DNA of 64,000 nucleotides from DLKC01 sp002478885 (lineage in GTDB: Bacteria; Bacteroidota; Bacteroidia; Chitinophagales; Chitinophagaceae), in contig JAXLUI010000001.1 in the NCBI GenBank assembly GCA_046329585.1, positions 3,038,001 through 3,102,000 of the forward strand, written 5' to 3'. Made by a program: the position numbers and the translations under genes. Shown piece after piece: positions 59,346 to 64,000 of this stretch; position 1 is the stretch's first letter; the number at the start of each line of letters is the position of its first letter. The notes under the pieces were generated by a model. That model was given only the letters and a program-made list of their open reading frames with translations, searched no databases and was not told where the DNA came from.

Positions 59346-59645
59346 ATAACAGATTTGAGCATCAGTGATGTTTATGTTTTAACCAGCAGAAATAATTTTG
59401 ATCCCATCCTATGTTCAGTTTCCAGCCCTACTGCTGCACCGATTTCCTGGCCACGCTTTTTCATATTTGCCAACCCATTACCTTTTTGAATGGTGGCTTC
59501 ATTAAACCCTTTTCCATTATCTGCAATAGAAAATTCGAGCGTATTATTTATTTCCCTTACTGAAAGTTCAAGGCTTGAACATTCACTGTGTTTTACGGCG
59601 TTATTGATGGCTTCCTTGCAGAAGAGGTAGATATTGTGACGGGTA
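59326..59645 (-). repeat. 320-bp direct repeat, copy 2
   Basis: Partner of 57257-57576. Here it spans the end of the 7TM kinase, the 26-bp spacer and the start of the TPR kinase. Confidence 0.85.
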
Positions 59646-60700
59646 TCAACAGGTAGGTTATATCGGTATAAGCCTTCCGGCACTGAGGCAATAAAATGTA
59701 TTTGTTTTGCAGCCGCCATTTCAGCTGCATAATCTCTCAGACGGTTAAGCAGTTGTAACAGGCTGGCTGTTCCTGGCTTTACTGTCAACACAAGATCACC
59801 AAGTTTATGGGTAATTTCCGAAGCAGCGTTGTGAATAATAGCTGCCGCGTTTTTTGCTTCCTTTATTTTTTGATCCTGTAACGCCTCGCCCAAAAGATGG
59901 CTGTACATATTTATTCCACTGAGCGTGCTGCCGATATCATCATGCAGTTCGGACGAGATTTTGTTCCTGAATTTTTCGACGGCCAGTTGTGATTGCAGCC
60001 TTTCAACCGCGAATTGTTTCTCCTGTACATGCCATTTGGCAAGGATTGCCATAAAGTAAAAGATCATGTCAAAAAGGACACCCAGCCTGATAAAGAATAA
60101 CGGATAACTGTCTGTGAAAAGATTGTGTACCCCGAAATAGTTGCCCAGTGTTATCATGGACATCGTTATCAATGTTCCGGCAATACTGCATATTAATCCT
60201 GCTCCTACCAGGCTGGCATACGGCAATTTTTTTTCAAAAATCCGGAAGACTATGATGAGCGAAGGGATGGTGGTAAGAAAGTTGACCAGGTAAAAAATGA
60301 ATTGTTTGTTAACACGTAAAACTGTAAGCGTTACAAAAAGCAAGAACAACAATGGTATAAGCCAAAGCGTAACACGGAAGGTGTTTTTTACAATTCTATC
60401 ATTCGATATACCCGAAAAAAAAGCTTTTAGAAAAAGCAGGTAAAATAAATTTTCGGCAATAATAACGGGTGTGTTTACATAATCATACCAAAGGGAATCC
60501 CACACAACCTGTTCGGGTATATTAAAGAAGGTATACGGTGCGTTGATAAAAAAATACAATGCTGCAAATACAAGAAAAAGGTTGTAAAACAGAATGTCTT
60601 TCCGGCGTGTTACCAAGCAGAGAATGGAAAAAATCAATACCTGGAAAACCAATATTCCCTGTAAGAACAGATAAAATATTTCAATTGATCTGTTGGTCAT
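59372..60700 (-). CDS. Seven-transmembrane sensor histidine kinase
   Basis: The 442-residue protein has about seven hydrophobic segments in residues 1-225 (LFLQGILVFQVLIFSILCLV, FLVFAALYFFINAPY, FLLFVTLTVL and others), resembling 7TMR-type sensor modules without an extracellular domain. A HisKA_3 domain (KISSELHDDIGSTLSGINMY) and HATPase_c (SIADNGKGFNEATIQKGNGL) follow. Dimerisation-helix residues differ strongly from the TPR kinase, while the final 91 residues are almost the same. It is 26 bp upstream of the TPR kinase, so the two are probably co-transcribed. Confidence 0.93.
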   Translation of the reverse strand: MTNRSIEIFYLFLQGILVFQVLIFSILCLVTRRKDILFYNLFLVFAALYFFINAPYTFFNIPEQVVWDSLWYDYVNTPVIIAENLFYLLFLKAFFSGISNDRIVKNTFRVTLWLIPLLFLLFVTLTVLRVNKQFIFYLVNFLTTIPSLIIVFRIFEKKLPYASLVGAGLICSIAGTLITMSMITLGNYFGVHNLFTDSYPLFFIRLGVLFDMIFYFMAILAKWHVQEKQFAVERLQSQLAVEKFRNKISSELHDDIGSTLSGINMYSHLLGEALQDQKIKEAKNAAAIIHNAASEITHKLGDLVLTVKPGTASLLQLLNRLRDYAAEMAAAKQIHFIASVPEGLYRYNLPVDTRHNIYLFCKEAINNAVKHSECSSLELSVREINNTLEFSIADNGKGFNEATIQKGNGLANMKKRGQEIGAAVGLETEHRMGSKLFLLVKT

Positions 60701-60964
60701 TCTGCGCAGCTTAAGTTATAACAGGTTTTCGCAGAATATTGATTGGTCAGTCAATGGTAACTGTCAAAGCTTTCTCAAGATAAGTTTAATTTTCCTTACA
60801 ACGCCGTGTTCATAACCGTGATAATGCCGAAGCGTGAGTGTTTTGCGGCAGGATAGCAAATGCAGCAATATTGATTGTACGAGGCAGTGTGCGATCCCAG
60901 ATCGTTCCTTCCGGGGCAGGCGCAGCGAAGCCGCCACGAGTTGCCAGTGCCGGAAACAAAACAA

Positions 60965-62311
<1,347 letters not shown>

Positions 62312-62342
62312 AATTGATATTTTTTGCTAAGTTGAACGATAC

Positions 62343-62398
62343 AGTACAAGAGTGCGACGCAACAGGAGCCTGATAGTTATTCTTAATGCCCGGCTCAA
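62343..62398 (+). repeat. Interspersed repeat, copy 23
   Basis: GTACAAG at 62344, core 62352-62363, GCCCGGCTC at 62388-62396. It begins about 5 bp after the argE stop in gene direction, a textbook example of the common orientation. Confidence 0.92.
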
Positions 62399-62402
62399 AA
62401 TG

Positions 62403-63467
62403 CTATAATAAGAAATTGTTGAGCAATTTTATATATAGGCCAATTCCCTCCCTTATTTCCTCCACAAAAATAAACTCATCGGCGGAATGGCTTCGTGCGC
62501 TATCGCCCGGGCCCATTTTTAATGCGGGAAAGGGCATTAATGCTTTATCGCTCGTGGTGGGCGAACCGTAATAAGTTCTCCCTATGGTTAATCCCGCTCT
62601 TACGAGTGGATGATCTGTTGCAATGGACGTTGATCTTAACCTTGTACTTCTTGGTTTTATTTCACACTCAACATTTGACCTGATGATATTCAGCACCTCT
62701 TCGAAGCTGTATAATTCGTTTACGCGTATGTCAACGGTAAAGGCACATTGGGAAGGTACAACATTATGCTGCGAACCTGAGTTGATGATGGTCACCGTCA
62801 TCTTCATCGGGCCGAGCAGGCCGGATACCTTATCAAACTTATATGTCCTGAACCATTCGATATCTTTTAGCGCTTTGTAAATGGCATTGTCACCTTCTTC
62901 CCTTGCGGCATGGCCTGCTTTTCCAAAAGCAATACAGTCAATCACCAGCAACCCTTTTTCTGCGACCGCCATGTTCATTAATGTTGGTTCGCCTACAATT
63001 CCAGCATCTACCCGGGGCAGTTGAGACAACAATGCTTCGATGCCATTTGAGCCTGATATTTCTTCTTCGGCCGTTGCGGCAAGAACTACATTAAAAGGAA
63101 GATTTTCCTTATCGTAAAAATGAATAAATGTGGCAACCAGCGAAACGAGGCAACCACCGGCATCGTTGCTGCCGAGGCCAAATAGTTTTCCTTCTTTTTC
63201 AATGGGTGAAAACGGGTCGCATGTGTAAGCCTTGTTGGGCCTTACTGTATCATGATGGGAGTTGAGCAAAATGGTTGGTTTTGTTTGATCGAACCACCTG
63301 TTCACGGCCCATACATTATTCAGGAACCTGTTTGTTGTAACGCCTGCAGACTGGAGAAAGGATTCAATAATAGCTGCTGTGTTCTCCTCTTCTTTTGAAA
63401 AAGATGGTGTGGCGATCAGTTGTTTGAGCAGGTTTAAAGAATCGATATATAATTTGTCGGTCTGCAT
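62403..63467 (-). CDS. argE: M20 deacylase of arginine synthesis (ArgE-like)
   Basis: The 354-residue protein is an M20 metallopeptidase with LLNSHHDTVRP (metal His), LGSNDAGGCLV (bridging Asp), ATAEEEISGSNG (Glu pair), VGEPT and KAGHAAREEGDNAIYKA. Between argB and argH it should remove the acyl group in arginine synthesis. In many Bacteroidota the pathway runs through acetyl- or succinyl-citrulline, so the substrate may be an acyl-citrulline rather than acetylornithine. Its ATG overlaps the argB stop (TAATG). Confidence 0.9.
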   Translation of the reverse strand: MQTDKLYIDSLNLLKQLIATPSFSKEEENTAAIIESFLQSAGVTTNRFLNNVWAVNRWFDQTKPTILLNSHHDTVRPNKAYTCDPFSPIEKEGKLFGLGSNDAGGCLVSLVATFIHFYDKENLPFNVVLAATAEEEISGSNGIEALLSQLPRVDAGIVGEPTLMNMAVAEKGLLVIDCIAFGKAGHAAREEGDNAIYKALKDIEWFRTYKFDKVSGLLGPMKMTVTIINSGSQHNVVPSQCAFTVDIRVNELYSFEEVLNIIRSNVECEIKPRSTRLRSTSIATDHPLVRAGLTIGRTYYGSPTTSDKALMPFPALKMGPGDSARSHSADEFIFVEEIREGIGLYIKLLNNFLL

Positions 63468-64000
63468 TATTGTTTTATGAGTGTTCCGCTGGTGTTTGCT
63501 GTTGTATTTTGAAGCAGGTCTTTCGCATCGCCGATCAATACTTCGTGTACACCGGCATCTATTGCTGCAAAAGCGTTATCGATCTTGGGCAAAATGCCGG
63601 CAAATAATTTCTTTTCAGCGAGCAATTGACTGTATTTTTCTTTTGTGATTAGATTGATCACGGAGTTTTCATCGTCCACGTTTTCAAGCACCCCTTTCTT
63701 TTCGAAACAGTAAATGAGCCTAACATCGTATGCCTGGGATAACGCGACAGCAACAGCTGCTGCGATGGTATCGGCATTGGTGTTGAGTATATGCCCATTA
63801 CCGTCGTGGGTAAGTGGAGCCAGTACAGGAACCAGGTTATTTTCGAGCAGTATTGAGAAAGCAGCCTTTTCAATATCATTGGTCTTCACATCGCCGACCC
63901 AGCCGTAATCAATGTCTTTTACCGGGCGTTTTGTGGCAGGGATAAGATTGGCATCTGCACCCGTAAGGCCGATAGCATTGCATTGTAGCGACTGTAGTTG
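63467..64000 (-). CDS. argB: Acetylglutamate kinase (C-terminal part)
   Basis: The frame is open from the window end and reads LQSLQCNAIGLTGADANLIP, K-R-P-V-K-D-I-D-Y-G-W-V-G-D-V, then VPVLAPLTHDGNGHILNTNA with DTIAAAVAVAL, and ends in the kinase C-terminal helix segment KLFAGILPKIDNAFAAIDAG. These are amino-acid kinase family landmarks of ArgB, which phosphorylates N-acetylglutamate (or N-succinylglutamate in some Bacteroidota). About 178 residues are inside the window; the start lies beyond 64000. Confidence 0.93.
   Translation of the reverse strand, partial: QLQSLQCNAIGLTGADANLIPATKRPVKDIDYGWVGDVKTNDIEKAAFSILLENNLVPVLAPLTHDGNGHILNTNADTIAAAVAVALSQAYDVRLIYCFEKKGVLENVDDENSVINLITKEKYSQLLAEKKLFAGILPKIDNAFAAIDAGVHEVLIGDAKDLLQNTTANTSGTLIKQ

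Overview
The window comes from a Bacteroidota chromosome, most likely a Chitinophagaceae-type soil bacterium. This is inferred from several signs. Promoters match the Bacteroidota pattern of TTTG followed by TAnnTTTG. One secreted protein carries a type IX secretion sorting domain. There is a beta-propeller sensor kinase, and broken S23-type four-helix-bundle genes. Protein sequences look most like that family. I ran no database search, so the taxon is an inference. No IS element, prophage or CRISPR array is visible.

Layout. 1-61: tail of an SDR gene. 179-8965 (minus): a complete tetrapyrrole cluster hemA-hemC-hemD-hemE-hemF-hemB-hemL, with a YciI-like gene and two decayed S23 genes inserted. 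9357-11646 (plus): an unusual sugar-kinase/RapZ fusion plus a nucleotidyltransferase, resembling AmgK/MurU cell-wall recycling. 11768-16729: rimP-nusA-infB with a leader hairpin and a long internal hairpin. 17021-25742: SurA-like chaperones, a GH3-family enzyme, lptB, metF and a TlpA-like thioredoxin. 25940-36705: esterase, ssb, a CNNM/CorC protein, pheT, a coiled-coil gene with zapA, a candidate 6S RNA, rny, rplS and a SixA-like phosphatase. 36710-40699: a glycosyltransferase, small proteins and a lone GH11 xylanase.

41194-44015 is an arsenic operon (arsR, arsM, arsN2, aquaglyceroporin, arsC). Three of its five genes have single-base homopolymer frameshifts. Two matching ArsR-type operators precede arsR and arsM, and the 3' end of arsC is caught in a 194-bp tandem triplication. 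A CAT-anticodon tRNA, a HAD hydrolase, a secreted PKD-like protein and a tricorn-type protease follow. 50122-60700 is a signalling region: an S74/T9SS surface protein, a NarL-type response regulator and three sensor kinases with different input modules (14-blade propeller, TPR, 7TM). A shared 20-bp motif lies upstream of the regulator, the S74 protein and the PKD protein. 60965-64000 holds argH, argE and partial argB.

The most striking feature is a family of about 50-bp intergenic repeats with core GTGCGACGCAAC: 24 copies in 64 kb, none in a coding region. Many lie just after stop codons in one orientation, and several form head-to-head or tail-to-tail pairs. A sub-variant keeps the core's dyad symmetry by a paired C:G to T:A change.
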